Shown in pieces: positions 15,003 through 24,334 of a stretch of DNA of 35,905 nt. This DNA comes from Saccharothrix coeruleofusca (GTDB lineage Bacteria; Actinomycetota; Actinomycetes; Mycobacteriales; Pseudonocardiaceae). The position numbers and the translations under genes are program-made. Where the stretch lies: contig NZ_BMRG01000004.1 in assembly GCF_014648515.1 (NCBI RefSeq), forward strand, positions 446,715-482,619, given 5' to 3'. The notes below the pieces were generated by a model. The model was not told the DNA's origin, ran no database searches, and saw nothing but the letters and a program-made list of their open reading frames with translations. Each line of letters opens with the position of its first letter. Positions within the stretch are counted from its first letter, which is position 1.

Positions 15003-16196
15003 ATGACGCGACACCCCCTCGGTGCGCCCTTCTGGCGGCTGTGGGCCTCCTCAGGGCTGTCCAACCTGGCCGACGGGCTGGTCAAGGTCGCCCTGCCGCT
15101 GGCCGCCGCCCACGCGACCCGCTCCCCCGTGCTGGTCGCGGGCGTGGCGGTGGTGACGACCCTGCCCTGGCTGCTGTTCGCACTGCCCGCCGGGGCGCTG
15201 GTCGACCGGGTGGACCGCAGATGGGCGGCGCTGGGCGCCAACACCGCGCGCGCCGCGCTGGCGGGCGTGCTCGCGGTGGCCGCCGCAGGGGGCGCCGACT
15301 CGATCTGGGTGCTGTACGCAGTGGCGCTGGGCGTCGGCATCGCCGAGACGGTCCACGACACCGCGGCGCAGTCGGTGCTGCCCGCACTGGTGCCGTCCGA
15401 GGCGTTGCCGCGCGCCAACGGCCGCTTGTTCGCAGTCGAGTTGACCACCAACGAGTTCGCAGGCCCGCCGCTGGCCGGGCTGCTGGTCGCGACGGGCACG
15501 ACCCTCGCGTTCGGGGCACCCGCCGCGCTGTGGTGCGCCGCGGTGGCGGCGCTGTGGTCGGTGCGCGGAGGGTTCCGGACCGACCGCCGCGAGCCCACCG
15601 CCCTGCGCGCCGACATCGCCGAAGGACTGCGCTACCTGTGGCGCGACCGACTACTACGGACACTGGCGGTGACCGGCGGAGTGTTCAACTTCGCCCGCGG
15701 CGCGGTGGGGGCGGTGCTGGTGCTGCACGCGGTCGGACCCGGCTCCGCGATGGGGTTGTCGGACACGGGCTTCGGCCTGCTGCTGACCGCGATGGCGGCG
15801 GGCGGGCTGGCCGGCTCGCTGGTGGCCGAACGGGTGGCGGGGGCCCTGGGGCGGACCGGCTCGTTCGCGCTGGCCGTCCTGGCGGGCACCGCGATGGCGG
15901 GTGCTCCGGCGGTGACGACCCAGCCGCTCCCGATCGGGGCCGCGTTCTTCGCGGGCGGGATGGGGGTCGTGGTGTGGAACGTCGTCGCGTTGTCGCTGCG
16001 GCAGCGCACCACCCCCGACCGGTTGCTGGGACGGGTCACCAGCGGCAGCAGACTGCTGCTCTGGGGTTCGCTGCCGCTGGGCGCGGCAGCGGGCGGCGTG
16101 CTGGGACAGGCGTTCGGGCTGCGCGCGGTGTTCGCCGCCTCGGCGCTGCTGACGTTGGGCCTGCTGACGGGAGTGCTCGCGGTGGCGCGCCGCTGA
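15003..16196 (+). CDS. MFS transporter (exporter type)
   Basis: 397 residues with about 12 hydrophobic segments, of the MFS_3/enterobactin-exporter-like group. The start FWRLWASSGLSNLADGLVKVALPL and the loop 2-3 segment ALVDRVDRRWAALGANTARA (G-x3-D-R-x-x-R form) are typical. It probably expels a small molecule or drug by proton antiport from the inner membrane; the substrate is unknown. No clear ribosome-binding site precedes ATG 15003, where the operator repeat ends, so a leaderless or short-leader transcript is possible; an in-frame ATG at 14967 inside the operator is less likely. Control by the divergent ArsR-type repressor is strongly suggested. Confidence 0.9.
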   Translation: MTRHPLGAPFWRLWASSGLSNLADGLVKVALPLAAAHATRSPVLVAGVAVVTTLPWLLFALPAGALVDRVDRRWAALGANTARAALAGVLAVAAAGGADSIWVLYAVALGVGIAETVHDTAAQSVLPALVPSEALPRANGRLFAVELTTNEFAGPPLAGLLVATGTTLAFGAPAALWCAAVAALWSVRGGFRTDRREPTALRADIAEGLRYLWRDRLLRTLAVTGGVFNFARGAVGAVLVLHAVGPGSAMGLSDTGFGLLLTAMAAGGLAGSLVAERVAGALGRTGSFALAVLAGTAMAGAPAVTTQPLPIGAAFFAGGMGVVVWNVVALSLRQRTTPDRLLGRVTSGSRLLLWGSLPLGAAAGGVLGQAFGLRAVFAASALLTLGLLTGVLAVARR

Positions 16197-16371
16197 CCGG
16201 GTCCGACCGCGCCCGCGCATACCCCACCGCCGCCACCGGGTCAACCGAGTGGTCCGGACAAATCCTGTCCTGCTGATCCCCATCGGTGGTCTTGACCCCG
16301 CCTCGACCGGCCGGTGACGATGGGCAGCGATCCCGCTACCGAGCGCGAACGGGCACAGGGGGCTGACAACG

Positions 16372-18828
16372 ATGTCATCACTTCGGCGCACACGGTCCAC
16401 GACCACCCGCCTGGCAGTGCTGCTGCTCTTGCCGGTCCTGCTCGCCACCACCGGTGCCGCACCGGGCGGCTGGACGCCCAAACCGCCGAAGCTGCCCACG
16501 CCGTGGTCGGCGCAGGTCTCCCCCGACAACGCCCTGCCCGAGTACCCGCGCCCGCAACTGGTCCGCCAGGACTGGCTCAACCTCAACGGCGTGTGGCAGT
16601 TCGCGGGCGCCACCCCAGGCGAGACACCCCCCTTCGGACGCACCCTGGGCGAGCGCGTGCTCGTTCCCTACCCCATCGAGTCGGCCCTGTCGGGCATCGA
16701 GCGGCACGAGGACCGCATGTGGTACCGGCGCACCTTCGAACTGCCCCGGCACTGGAACGACCGGGTCGTGCTCAACTTCGGCGCGGTGGACTACCGCGCC
16801 ACCGTCTACGTCAACGGCAAGCAGGTCACCCAGCACGTCGGCGGCTACGGCGCGTTCTCCGCCGACATCACCGACGCCCTGCACCGCAGGGGACCGCAGG
16901 AGATCGTGGTCGGCGTGGAAGACCTGGCCGACGCCACCTGGCAACCGGTGGGCAAGCAGCGCCTGGTCCCCGACCGCGGCATCTTCTACACCGGCGCCTC
17001 CGGCATCTGGCAGACGGTCTGGCTGGAACCGGTGTCCAAGGCGCACGTGCGGTCGCTGGACATGACACCCGACGTCGACACCTCCACCCTCGCCCTGACC
17101 GTCCAGACCTCCGAACCGGACCTGACCGCCGACGTGACGGTCAAGGACCACGGCAAGGTCGTCACCCGCACCAGCGGCAAGGCGGGCACCAAGATGGACG
17201 TGCGGGTGCCACGCGCCAAGCTGTGGACACCGGACTCGCCGTTCCTCTACGACCTGGAGGTCACCCTCAAGCGCCGCGGCAAGCCGGTGGACCGGGTGTC
17301 GTCCTACTTCGGGATGCGCGAGATCGGCACCACCACGGGTGAGGACGGCAGGCAGCGCATCACCCTCAACGGCCGGGTGCTGTTCCTGATGTCCACACTG
17401 GACCAGGGCTACTGGCCCGACGGCATCTACACCGCCCCCACCGACCAGGCGCTGCGGTTCGACCTGGCCGAGCACAAGGCCCTGGGGTTCAACACCGTCC
17501 GCAAGCACATCAAGGTCGAACCCGACCGCTGGTACTACCACGCCGACAAGCTGGGACTGCTGGTGTGGCAGGACATGCCCTCCACCCGACCCGGACGCCC
17601 CCCGGCCGACGCGCAGCGGCAGTTCGAGGAAGAACTGCGGGAAATGGTGCGGCAGAAGAAGAACTGGACTTCGATCATCGGCTGGGTGCCGTTCAACGAG
17701 GGCTGGGGCGAGTGGTCGCGCGAGGACACCGGCCGCATCGCCGACGAGGTCAAAGCACTGGACCCCAGCAGGCTCGTCAACGCCCACAGCGGTGTCAACT
17801 GCTGCGACTCGCTGGGCGACTCCGGCCGCGGCGACGTCATCGACTGGCACAGCTACCCCGGCCCGGCCGCCCCGCGACCCGACGCCCGCCGGGTCTCCAT
17901 CGACGGCGAGCACGGCGGCTACGGCCTGGAGGTCGCCGACCACATGTGGTTCGGCGAAGGCCACGGCTACGAGATGACCCCCGACAGCGCGACCCTGACC
18001 CGCAAGTACGTGGAGAACCAGCGCGACGTGCTCGCCGCCGCCCAGCGCTGCGCCATCAGCGGCGCGATCTACACCCAGATCACCGACGTCGAGCACGAGG
18101 TCAACGGCTTCCTCACCTACGACCGGCAAGTCCGCAAGATGGACTACGCCCAGGTCAAGGCGATCAACGAGCAGATCATCCGGGAAGCCGACGGCAGCGG
18201 CGGCCACACCCCGCCCGGACCGGGCACCCCCGGCCTGGCCGGGGTGCACGCCTACCGCTTCGACGAGGGCAGCGGCACCACCGCGCGGGACTCCGCGGGC
18301 GACGCCGACGCCACCCTGATCAACGCCGAGTGGACCGAGGGAGCGGTCTCCTTCAACGGCAGCGGTTTCGCCGACACCGGCGCCGCCCTGATCGACACCG
18401 CGGGCAGCTACTCGGTCGCCGCCAGGGTGCGGCTGGACGAAGCGGGCGGCGCGTTCCAGACCGTGGTCAGCCAGGACGGCGACCGCGACAGCGGGTTCTT
18501 CCTGCAGTACTCCGGCCAGGACCAGCGCTGGGCCATGAGCTTCGTGGGCCTGCGCGCCCTGTCGCCGACCAAACCCGAACCCGGCCGCTGGTACCACCTG
18601 ACCGGCGTGCACGACGCCACGACCGGCACCGTCGCGCTCTACGTCGACGGCGAGCAGGTCGCCACGCGCCAAGCCTGCGTGCTCAAGAAGGCGGGCGGGC
18701 ACACCGTCATCGGCCGCGCCCAGTACGGCGGCAACCAGGTCGACTTCCTGCGCGGCGACGTGGACGAGGTCCGGCTGTTCGACCGCGCCCTCTCCCCCGC
18801 CGAAGTCGCCGAACTGGCCGCCCGATAA
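16372..18828 (+). CDS. Secreted GH2 glycoside hydrolase with C-terminal LamG domain
   Basis: 818 residues. Signal peptide about 1-30 (RRTRSTTTR, then LAVLLLLPVLLATT). The sugar-binding jelly-roll domain (about 60-220; LNLNGVWQF, MWYRRTFELP, YVNGKQV), an Ig-like domain (about 225-330), and the TIM barrel (about 330-610) give the full GH2 order. Acid/base E443 is in FNEGWGEW; E513 in IDGEHGGYG is the probable nucleophile. Residues about 624-818 form a LamG/concanavalin-like sugar-binding domain (YRFDEGSG, FNGSGF, VARVRLDE, YVDGEQV, DEVRLFDRALSPAE). Substrate could be a beta-galactoside, -mannoside or -glucuronide in plant or microbial polysaccharide; not decidable here. A second secreted hydrolase gene follows 31 bases downstream. 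Confidence 0.92.
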   Translation: MSSLRRTRSTTTRLAVLLLLPVLLATTGAAPGGWTPKPPKLPTPWSAQVSPDNALPEYPRPQLVRQDWLNLNGVWQFAGATPGETPPFGRTLGERVLVPYPIESALSGIERHEDRMWYRRTFELPRHWNDRVVLNFGAVDYRATVYVNGKQVTQHVGGYGAFSADITDALHRRGPQEIVVGVEDLADATWQPVGKQRLVPDRGIFYTGASGIWQTVWLEPVSKAHVRSLDMTPDVDTSTLALTVQTSEPDLTADVTVKDHGKVVTRTSGKAGTKMDVRVPRAKLWTPDSPFLYDLEVTLKRRGKPVDRVSSYFGMREIGTTTGEDGRQRITLNGRVLFLMSTLDQGYWPDGIYTAPTDQALRFDLAEHKALGFNTVRKHIKVEPDRWYYHADKLGLLVWQDMPSTRPGRPPADAQRQFEEELREMVRQKKNWTSIIGWVPFNEGWGEWSREDTGRIADEVKALDPSRLVNAHSGVNCCDSLGDSGRGDVIDWHSYPGPAAPRPDARRVSIDGEHGGYGLEVADHMWFGEGHGYEMTPDSATLTRKYVENQRDVLAAAQRCAISGAIYTQITDVEHEVNGFLTYDRQVRKMDYAQVKAINEQIIREADGSGGHTPPGPGTPGLAGVHAYRFDEGSGTTARDSAGDADATLINAEWTEGAVSFNGSGFADTGAALIDTAGSYSVAARVRLDEAGGAFQTVVSQDGDRDSGFFLQYSGQDQRWAMSFVGLRALSPTKPEPGRWYHLTGVHDATTGTVALYVDGEQVATRQACVLKKAGGHTVIGRAQYGGNQVDFLRGDVDEVRLFDRALSPAEVAELAAR

Positions 18829-18859
18829 CCCTCCCCGCCGCCGCCCCCGGAGGTCACCC

Positions 18860-21481
18860 GTGCCCCGACCACCCCGACCCGCGCTCGGCGCGGCCATCGC
18901 ACTGGCCCTGCTGGCACCCGCCCCACCCGCGCAGGCCGCACCCGACCGGTGGGTGGTCGACGGCCCGTCATCGCTGTCCGCCCAGGTAGCGCTGGACCCC
19001 GCCGACGGCACGGTGACCTTCGCCGCCACCCGCGACGGCCGCCAAGTCCTCGCCCCCGCGCCGGTCGGCCTGCGCACCACGCGGGCCGACCTCACCCGCG
19101 GACTGCGCCCGATCGGCCGCCGCGACCGCGTGGTCACCGAGCGGTACGCGATGACCACCGGAAAACGCCTCCAGCGCTCGTCGCGGATGACCGAGAGCAC
19201 CCTGTCGTTCCAAGACGAGCACGGCGAGCGGCTCGACCTGGTGGTGCGAGTCGCCGCCGACGGCGTGGCCTACCGCTACTCCACCCCCGGCCCGGTCACC
19301 GTCACCGGCGAAGCCTCCGCCTTCGCCCTGCCCCCCGACGCACCGGCCTGGCTGCTGCCCTACAACGCCTGGTACGAGGCCAACCGCGTGCGCACCACCG
19401 CAGCCGCCACCGGCGAGTTCGGCTACCCCTCCCTGTTCCGGGTCGGCCAGGACCACGTGCTGCTCACCGAGTCCGATGTGGACGGACGCTACTCCGGCAG
19501 CAGGCTGCGCCACACCGAAGGCTCACCACTGCACGAAGTGGTGCTGGCCGACCAGCGGATCACCTCCCCCGGCCCGCTGCGCACCCCCTGGCGCACCGCC
19601 ATCATCGGCGACCCCGCCACCCTCGGCGAGTCCACCCTGGTCGACGACCTCGCCCCACCCGCGAAGTTCACCGACACCTCCTGGATCGCACCCGGCAAGG
19701 TCGCCTGGTCCTGGCTGAGCGAGCACTCCAGCCCCGGCGACTTCGAACGCCAGAAGCAGTACGTGGACTTCGCCGCCCGCAACGGCTGGCAGTACACCCT
19801 CGTCGACGAGGGCTGGAGCGCCCAGTGGGTACCGGAACTCATCCGCTACGCCCGCGCCAGAGGCGTGCAGATCCTGCTGTGGTTCCGCTGGACCGACCTG
19901 GACACCCCCGAAGAACGCGACTCGGTGCTACCACAGGTCAAGCAGTGGGGCGCCCGCGGCGTGAAACTCGACTTCATGGAATCCGACAGCCAAGCCCGCT
20001 ACCAGTGGTACGACGCCGTACTGGCCAAAACCGCCGAACTGCGCCTGATGGTCAACTTCCACGGCTCGACCATCCCGCACGGCCTGGCACGCACCTGGCC
20101 GCACGTGATGACCATGGAAGCGGTGCGAGGCGCGGAGAACTACCCGCCCGCGGCCAACAACCCCGTGCAGTTCTTCACCCGCAACGTCGCAGGCTCCATG
20201 GACTACACGCCCGTATCACTGGAAGTCGGCAACCGCGAAGCGTCCATCGCCCACGAAGTCGCACTACCGGTGGTCTACGAATCCGGCTGGACCCACTTCG
20301 CCGACAAACCCGAGGCCTACCAACGACACCCCCGAGCACTGCGCTACCTCAACCAGCTGCCCACCACCTGGGACCGCACCGAAGTCCTCACCGGCGACCC
20401 CGACACCCACGCCGTGGTGGCCAGGCGCAACGCCGACCGCTGGTTCATCGGCGGCATCTCCGCGGGCGAGGCCCGCACCCTGCGAGCACCGCTGAACTTC
20501 CTCGACGGCGGCCGGTGGCTGGTCGAGGTGATCCGCGACGACCCCGCCCACACCCGCGGCGACGTCCAACGCGACACCCACCTCCTGCACCCCTGGCAGA
20601 CGCTGACGGTCGACGTGCGCGCCAACGGCGGCTTCGCCGCCATCGCCTGCCGCCACCACCCCGGCCTGCACACCTGCGACCAGCCCATCCCCCAAGTCCC
20701 CACCACCTCGCTGACCGTGACCCCGCAGCAGGTCGTGGACGCACCCAAGGGCACCACCGTCGAGATCACCGGCGAGTTCACCCTCACCGGCGACGCACGA
20801 GCCACCAACGTCGTCCTCACCACCACCCCACCCCAAGGCTGGCAGGTCGACGGCCCACCCGTGCGACGACACCTGCTGCGCCAAGGCGAGAACATCAGCG
20901 GCAAGTGGACCGTGCGCGTGGCCGAGCACAGCCCCACCGGAAACATCGACCTCCCGGTGCACGCGGAATTCGACCTACCCGGACAAGACCGCGTCCACGT
21001 GGAACAAGCGGTGCGCGTATTCGTCCCACCACCCGCCCCCACCGGCACCCCCTACCTCAGCGACCTCCCCTTCACCAACGAGACCAACGGCTGGGGCCCC
21101 GTCGAACGCGACCTGTCCAACGGCGAGACCAACAGCGGCGACGGCAACCCGCTGACCATCGGCGCGGTCGTCTACCCCAAGGGCATCGGCACCCACGCCC
21201 CCTCCGAGCTGTCGGTCTACTTGGGAGGCCAGTGCACCACCTTCACCGCGGCCATCGGTCTGGACGACGAGACCACCTCCCCCGGCTCGGTCTCCTTCCA
21301 AGTCCTCGGCGACGACCGGCCACTGCACGACAGCGGTGTGCTCCGAGGCAGAGGACCAGCACGACCGATCCAGGTCGACACCACCGGCGTACGCCTGCTC
21401 ACCCTGCGAGTGACCGACGGTGGCGACGGCCGCAACTTCGACCACGCCGACTGGGCCGACGCCCGGCTGTCGTGCACCTGA
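18860..21481 (+). CDS. Secreted GH97 glycoside hydrolase with NEW3 and NPCBM domains
   Basis: 873 residues. Signal peptide about 1-26 ending AQA-AP. The N-terminal beta-sandwich of GH97 (about 30-280), then the TIM barrel (about 290-560): WSWLSEHSSPGDFERQKQYVDFA, YTLVDEGW, VKLDFMESD and MTMEAVRGAE. D371 is in the nucleophile position of the retaining alpha-galactosidase branch and E420 in the acid/base position, so alpha-galactosidase is the likely activity. Residues about 630-720 look like a NEW3/NPCBM-associated domain, and about 740-873 an NPCBM domain (YPKGIGTHAPSEL). GTG 18860 follows CCGGAGG. Probably one operon with the GH2 gene, the two acting on the same glycan outside the cell. No importer gene is beside them. 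Confidence 0.92.
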   Translation: MPRPPRPALGAAIALALLAPAPPAQAAPDRWVVDGPSSLSAQVALDPADGTVTFAATRDGRQVLAPAPVGLRTTRADLTRGLRPIGRRDRVVTERYAMTTGKRLQRSSRMTESTLSFQDEHGERLDLVVRVAADGVAYRYSTPGPVTVTGEASAFALPPDAPAWLLPYNAWYEANRVRTTAAATGEFGYPSLFRVGQDHVLLTESDVDGRYSGSRLRHTEGSPLHEVVLADQRITSPGPLRTPWRTAIIGDPATLGESTLVDDLAPPAKFTDTSWIAPGKVAWSWLSEHSSPGDFERQKQYVDFAARNGWQYTLVDEGWSAQWVPELIRYARARGVQILLWFRWTDLDTPEERDSVLPQVKQWGARGVKLDFMESDSQARYQWYDAVLAKTAELRLMVNFHGSTIPHGLARTWPHVMTMEAVRGAENYPPAANNPVQFFTRNVAGSMDYTPVSLEVGNREASIAHEVALPVVYESGWTHFADKPEAYQRHPRALRYLNQLPTTWDRTEVLTGDPDTHAVVARRNADRWFIGGISAGEARTLRAPLNFLDGGRWLVEVIRDDPAHTRGDVQRDTHLLHPWQTLTVDVRANGGFAAIACRHHPGLHTCDQPIPQVPTTSLTVTPQQVVDAPKGTTVEITGEFTLTGDARATNVVLTTTPPQGWQVDGPPVRRHLLRQGENISGKWTVRVAEHSPTGNIDLPVHAEFDLPGQDRVHVEQAVRVFVPPPAPTGTPYLSDLPFTNETNGWGPVERDLSNGETNSGDGNPLTIGAVVYPKGIGTHAPSELSVYLGGQCTTFTAAIGLDDETTSPGSVSFQVLGDDRPLHDSGVLRGRGPARPIQVDTTGVRLLTLRVTDGGDGRNFDHADWADARLSCT

Positions 21482-21584
21482 CCCCAACGGGCACAGGAGA
21501 ACCCTTTTCGTCCAGAGGCGGGTCCATTCCCGCTGTTCACGCCGAACGCGAAGACTTTTCGATTTATTCCAGTCAACACTGAAG

Positions 21585-23060
21585 CTATTGAGCAGATCGC
21601 AAGCGCTGTGCCGCCAGGCGGCCGGAGATCAGCACCGGCGGGATGCCCACGCCGGGGGTGGTGCCGCTGCCCGCCAGCACCACGTTGCCGCGCCGGGACG
21701 GCAGGTTGCCCGGCCGGAACGGGCCCGTCTGGCCGAAGGTGTGGGCCAGCGAGAACGGTGTGCCCGCCGCCTGCCCCGCGCGCGCCCAGTCGTCCGGCGT
21801 GGCCAGCGACAGCCCGGTCACGTCCGCCGCGGCCGGGACGAGCTTGCGCCGCGCCAGCTCCCCCACCAGCTCCTCGGCGTAGCGCGGCCCCAGCACGTCC
21901 CACCGCAGCGGCGCGGCCTCCAGGTTCGGGCACGGGGCGAGCAGGTACTGCAGGTGCCTGCCCGCGGGGGCCAGTCCGGGGTCGGTGAGGCTGGGCGTGG
22001 TCAGCAGCAGCGAGGGGTCGCTCATCAGCGCGCCATCGCCGACGATCTCCCGGAACGTGCGGTCCCACGCTTCGCCGAAGGAGATGGTGTGGTGCGCCAG
22101 GTCGTCGGCCACCCTGGCGGCCGACAGGTGCACCACCACCGCGGAGGGCGACCACCGCGGCGGCACCGGCCGCGCCCGGCCGCGCAGCAGGCGGGCGCTC
22201 TGCCCCGGCCCGGTGGCCAGGACCACCGCGTCGCAGGGGACGCGCCCCTCCGCCGTGCGCACGGCGGTGACCCGCGCGCCCGACCGCTCCAGTGCGACGA
22301 CCTCGGCGCCGTAGTGGAACCGGACCCCGGCCGCCTCGGCGGCGTCGGCCAGCGCCTGCGGCACCGCCCGCATCCCGCCGCGCGGGAACCACACGCCCGC
22401 GACGGTGTCCATGTAGGCGATGACCCCGTAGGCGGCCAGGGCGTGACGCGGGGCGACCCCCGCGTAGAGCGACTGGAAGGTGAACACCCGGCGCAGCCGC
22501 TCGTCGCGCAGGAACCGGCCCACCGCGCCCGCCAGCGACCCGAAGCCGCCCATCCGGGTCAGCGCCACCAGGTCGCGTCCCAGCAGGTCCAGCGGCGAGT
22601 CGAAGTTCGCGCCGATGAACCGCTCGCGCTCCACCTGGTACAGCCGGGTCAGCCACGACCTCAGCTCCCGGTAGCCCGCCGCCTCCCGTCCGCCCGCGAA
22701 CTCGCGGACCGCCTGCTCCATCCGCTCGGCGTCGGTGTGCACGTCCAGCGCGCTGCCGTCGGCGAAGGTGGCCCGGTAGGCCGGGTGCAGCGGCAGCAGC
22801 TCCATCCGGTCGGCCAGCCGTTCGCCGACCGCGGCCAGCGCCTCGTCCAGCAGCTCCGGCATGGTCAGCACGGTGGGGCCGGTGTCGATCCGGTGCCCCT
22901 CCAGGTCCAGCCGCCCGGCCAGGCCGCCGGGGTGCGGCAGCCGCTCCACGACGGTGACCTCGTGGCCGTCGCCGCGCAGGTGCAGCGCGGCCGACAGCCC
23001 GGCCAGCCCGGCCCCGACCACCACGACCGAGTCGGTCCGACCGGTCACGACGTGCGCCAC
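21585..23060 (-). CDS. crtI: Phytoene desaturase
   Basis: 491 residues. FAD-dependent carotenoid desaturase converting phytoene stepwise to coloured products such as lycopene. The N-terminal FAD-binding VVVVGAGLAGLSAALHLRGDGHEVTVVE and the PGGLAGRLDLEGHRIDTGPTVL region are characteristic; the C-terminal GNVVLAGSGTTPGVGIPPVLISGRLAA is the bacterial-type CrtI signature. GTG 23060 is preceded by GGAGGG. It lies 24 bases after crtE on the same strand, so crtE-crtI form an operon divergent from crtB. It ends against the GH97 gene in a 103-base convergent gap that is unusually AT-rich for this region. Confidence 0.94.
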   Translation of the reverse strand: MAHVVTGRTDSVVVVGAGLAGLSAALHLRGDGHEVTVVERLPHPGGLAGRLDLEGHRIDTGPTVLTMPELLDEALAAVGERLADRMELLPLHPAYRATFADGSALDVHTDAERMEQAVREFAGGREAAGYRELRSWLTRLYQVERERFIGANFDSPLDLLGRDLVALTRMGGFGSLAGAVGRFLRDERLRRVFTFQSLYAGVAPRHALAAYGVIAYMDTVAGVWFPRGGMRAVPQALADAAEAAGVRFHYGAEVVALERSGARVTAVRTAEGRVPCDAVVLATGPGQSARLLRGRARPVPPRWSPSAVVVHLSAARVADDLAHHTISFGEAWDRTFREIVGDGALMSDPSLLLTTPSLTDPGLAPAGRHLQYLLAPCPNLEAAPLRWDVLGPRYAEELVGELARRKLVPAAADVTGLSLATPDDWARAGQAAGTPFSLAHTFGQTGPFRPGNLPSRRGNVVLAGSGTTPGVGIPPVLISGRLAAQRLRSAQ

Positions 23061-23084
23061 GGTGTTGCCCTCCGGTCGTCGTCC

Positions 23085-24191
23085 TCAGTACTTGCGGGCC
23101 GTGGCCTCGGCGGCCAGTCGCACCAGGCGCTCGCGCGCGACCGGCTCCACGGCGACGCCCTCCAGCGCCTGCAGCCCGCGCGCGGTCAGCGCGCCGATCC
23201 GCTCCTCGATCGCGGCCACCGCGCCCAGCTCGACCAGCAGGGCGCGCACCCGTGCCACGGTCTCCTCGTCGATCGGACCGCCCAGGCAGTCCCGCAGCAG
23301 CCGCACGTCCCGCTCCCGCCCCGCGGCCCTGGCCAGCCCGAGGGCGGTGGCCACCAGCGGCGTGCGCTTGCCCTCGCGCAGGTCGTCGCCGACCGGCTTG
23401 CCGGTGACCGCCACGTCGCCGAACACGCCGAGCAGGTCGTCGCGCAGCTGGAAGGCCACGCCCACGTCCCGGCCGAACGCGCGCAGCGCCTCGACCAGGG
23501 CGGCGGGGGCGTCGGCCAGCGCGGCGCCCAGGTGCAGGGGCCGCTCCACGGTGTAGGCCGCGGTCTTGAACCGCGCCACCCGCAGGGTCTCCTCCAGCGA
23601 CTCCTCGCGCCGCGCGGTGGCCACCAGGTCCAGGTGCTGCCCGGCCATCATCTCGGTGCGCATGGCCTGCCACGGCCGCCAGGCCCGCCGCAGGGCCGCC
23701 GGGTCGAGGCCCGCACCGACCAGGGCGTCGTCCGCCCAGGCCAGGGCCAGGTCGCCGACCAGGATGGCCGCGCAGTCGCCGTAGTGGCGCGAGTCGCCCG
23801 CCCAGCGGGCGCGGCGGTGCCGGGTGGCGAACGCGCGGTGCGCGGCGGGGCGGCCGCGCCGGGTGGTGGAGCGGTCCATCACGTCGTCGTGCACCAGGGC
23901 GCACGCCTGCAGCAGCTCCAGCGCCACCAGGGCGCGCAGCGCCGTCTCGGCGGCCTGCCCGCGCGGCGCGCCACCGGCCGCGCGCCAGCCCCACCAGGCG
24001 AACGTGGGCCGGACCCGCTTGCCACCGCCCAGCACCAGGGCGCGCACCTCCTCGGCGAGCTCGGGGGCCAGCTCGGCGTGCGGCCGCTCGCGCAGGAAGT
24101 CCTCCAGCGCTAATCCCAGCCGCGCCGGGAGGGCGTCGTCGGCGGGTGGCGCGGACGGGTGGCCGGAGTCGACCGTGGTTGCCAGCGACAT
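23085..24191 (-). CDS. crtE: Geranylgeranyl diphosphate synthase
   Basis: 368 residues, all-alpha prenyl transferase building GGPP from IPP and allylic diphosphate. The first aspartate-rich motif DDVMD is at 102-106 and the second DDLLGVFGD at 251-259; LGGGKRVRP (about 54-62) binds the homoallylic substrate. Small residues just before the first motif (ACALVH) leave room for a C20 product. GAGGAGG lies directly before the ATG at 24191. It supplies the substrate of the phytoene synthase encoded divergently at 24335. First gene of the crtE-crtI operon. Confidence 0.93.
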   Translation of the reverse strand: MSLATTVDSGHPSAPPADDALPARLGLALEDFLRERPHAELAPELAEEVRALVLGGGKRVRPTFAWWGWRAAGGAPRGQAAETALRALVALELLQACALVHDDVMDRSTTRRGRPAAHRAFATRHRRARWAGDSRHYGDCAAILVGDLALAWADDALVGAGLDPAALRRAWRPWQAMRTEMMAGQHLDLVATARREESLEETLRVARFKTAAYTVERPLHLGAALADAPAALVEALRAFGRDVGVAFQLRDDLLGVFGDVAVTGKPVGDDLREGKRTPLVATALGLARAAGRERDVRLLRDCLGGPIDEETVARVRALLVELGAVAAIEERIGALTARGLQALEGVAVEPVARERLVRLAAEATARKY

Positions 24192-24273
24192 CGCTGCCTC
24201 CTCGCGGGTGGTGGCCGGTGTGGTTCCGAGCTAAGCAGTGGCCGGGTGGGTCCGCATGACAGACGATCTCGCT

Positions 24274-24287
24274 GTGCGCGCGCGCAC
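24274..24287. promoter_or_regulatory. Palindrome in the crtE-crtB divergent promoter region
   Basis: GTGCGCGCGCGCAC is a perfect 14-base palindrome in the 143-base gap between crtE and crtB, just upstream of a probable crtB promoter (CCCTAGCGTTGG near 24295). It may be an operator; as alternating GC it could also be a chance composition effect or a Z-DNA-prone tract. Confidence 0.4.
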
Positions 24288-24334
24288 GCGCGGCCCTAGC
24301 GTTGGAGCCGCCCCTCCCGGAAGGACCACCCCGA

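Noticed and set aside
16378-19200. 940-codon open frame on the minus strand across the GH2 gene
   Set aside because: It is a mirror frame caused by the extreme GC content; its product is valine/glycine/alanine-rich without domains, while the plus-strand frame has clear GH2, LamG and signal peptide sequences.
24271-24294. Z-DNA-forming tract as a functional element
   Set aside because: Alternating GC runs are expected at this base composition; only the palindrome is kept as a low-confidence site.
24302-24334. Upstream in-frame start of crtB
   Set aside because: The extra 11 residues are not conserved and cover the ribosome-binding site of the ATG at 24335.
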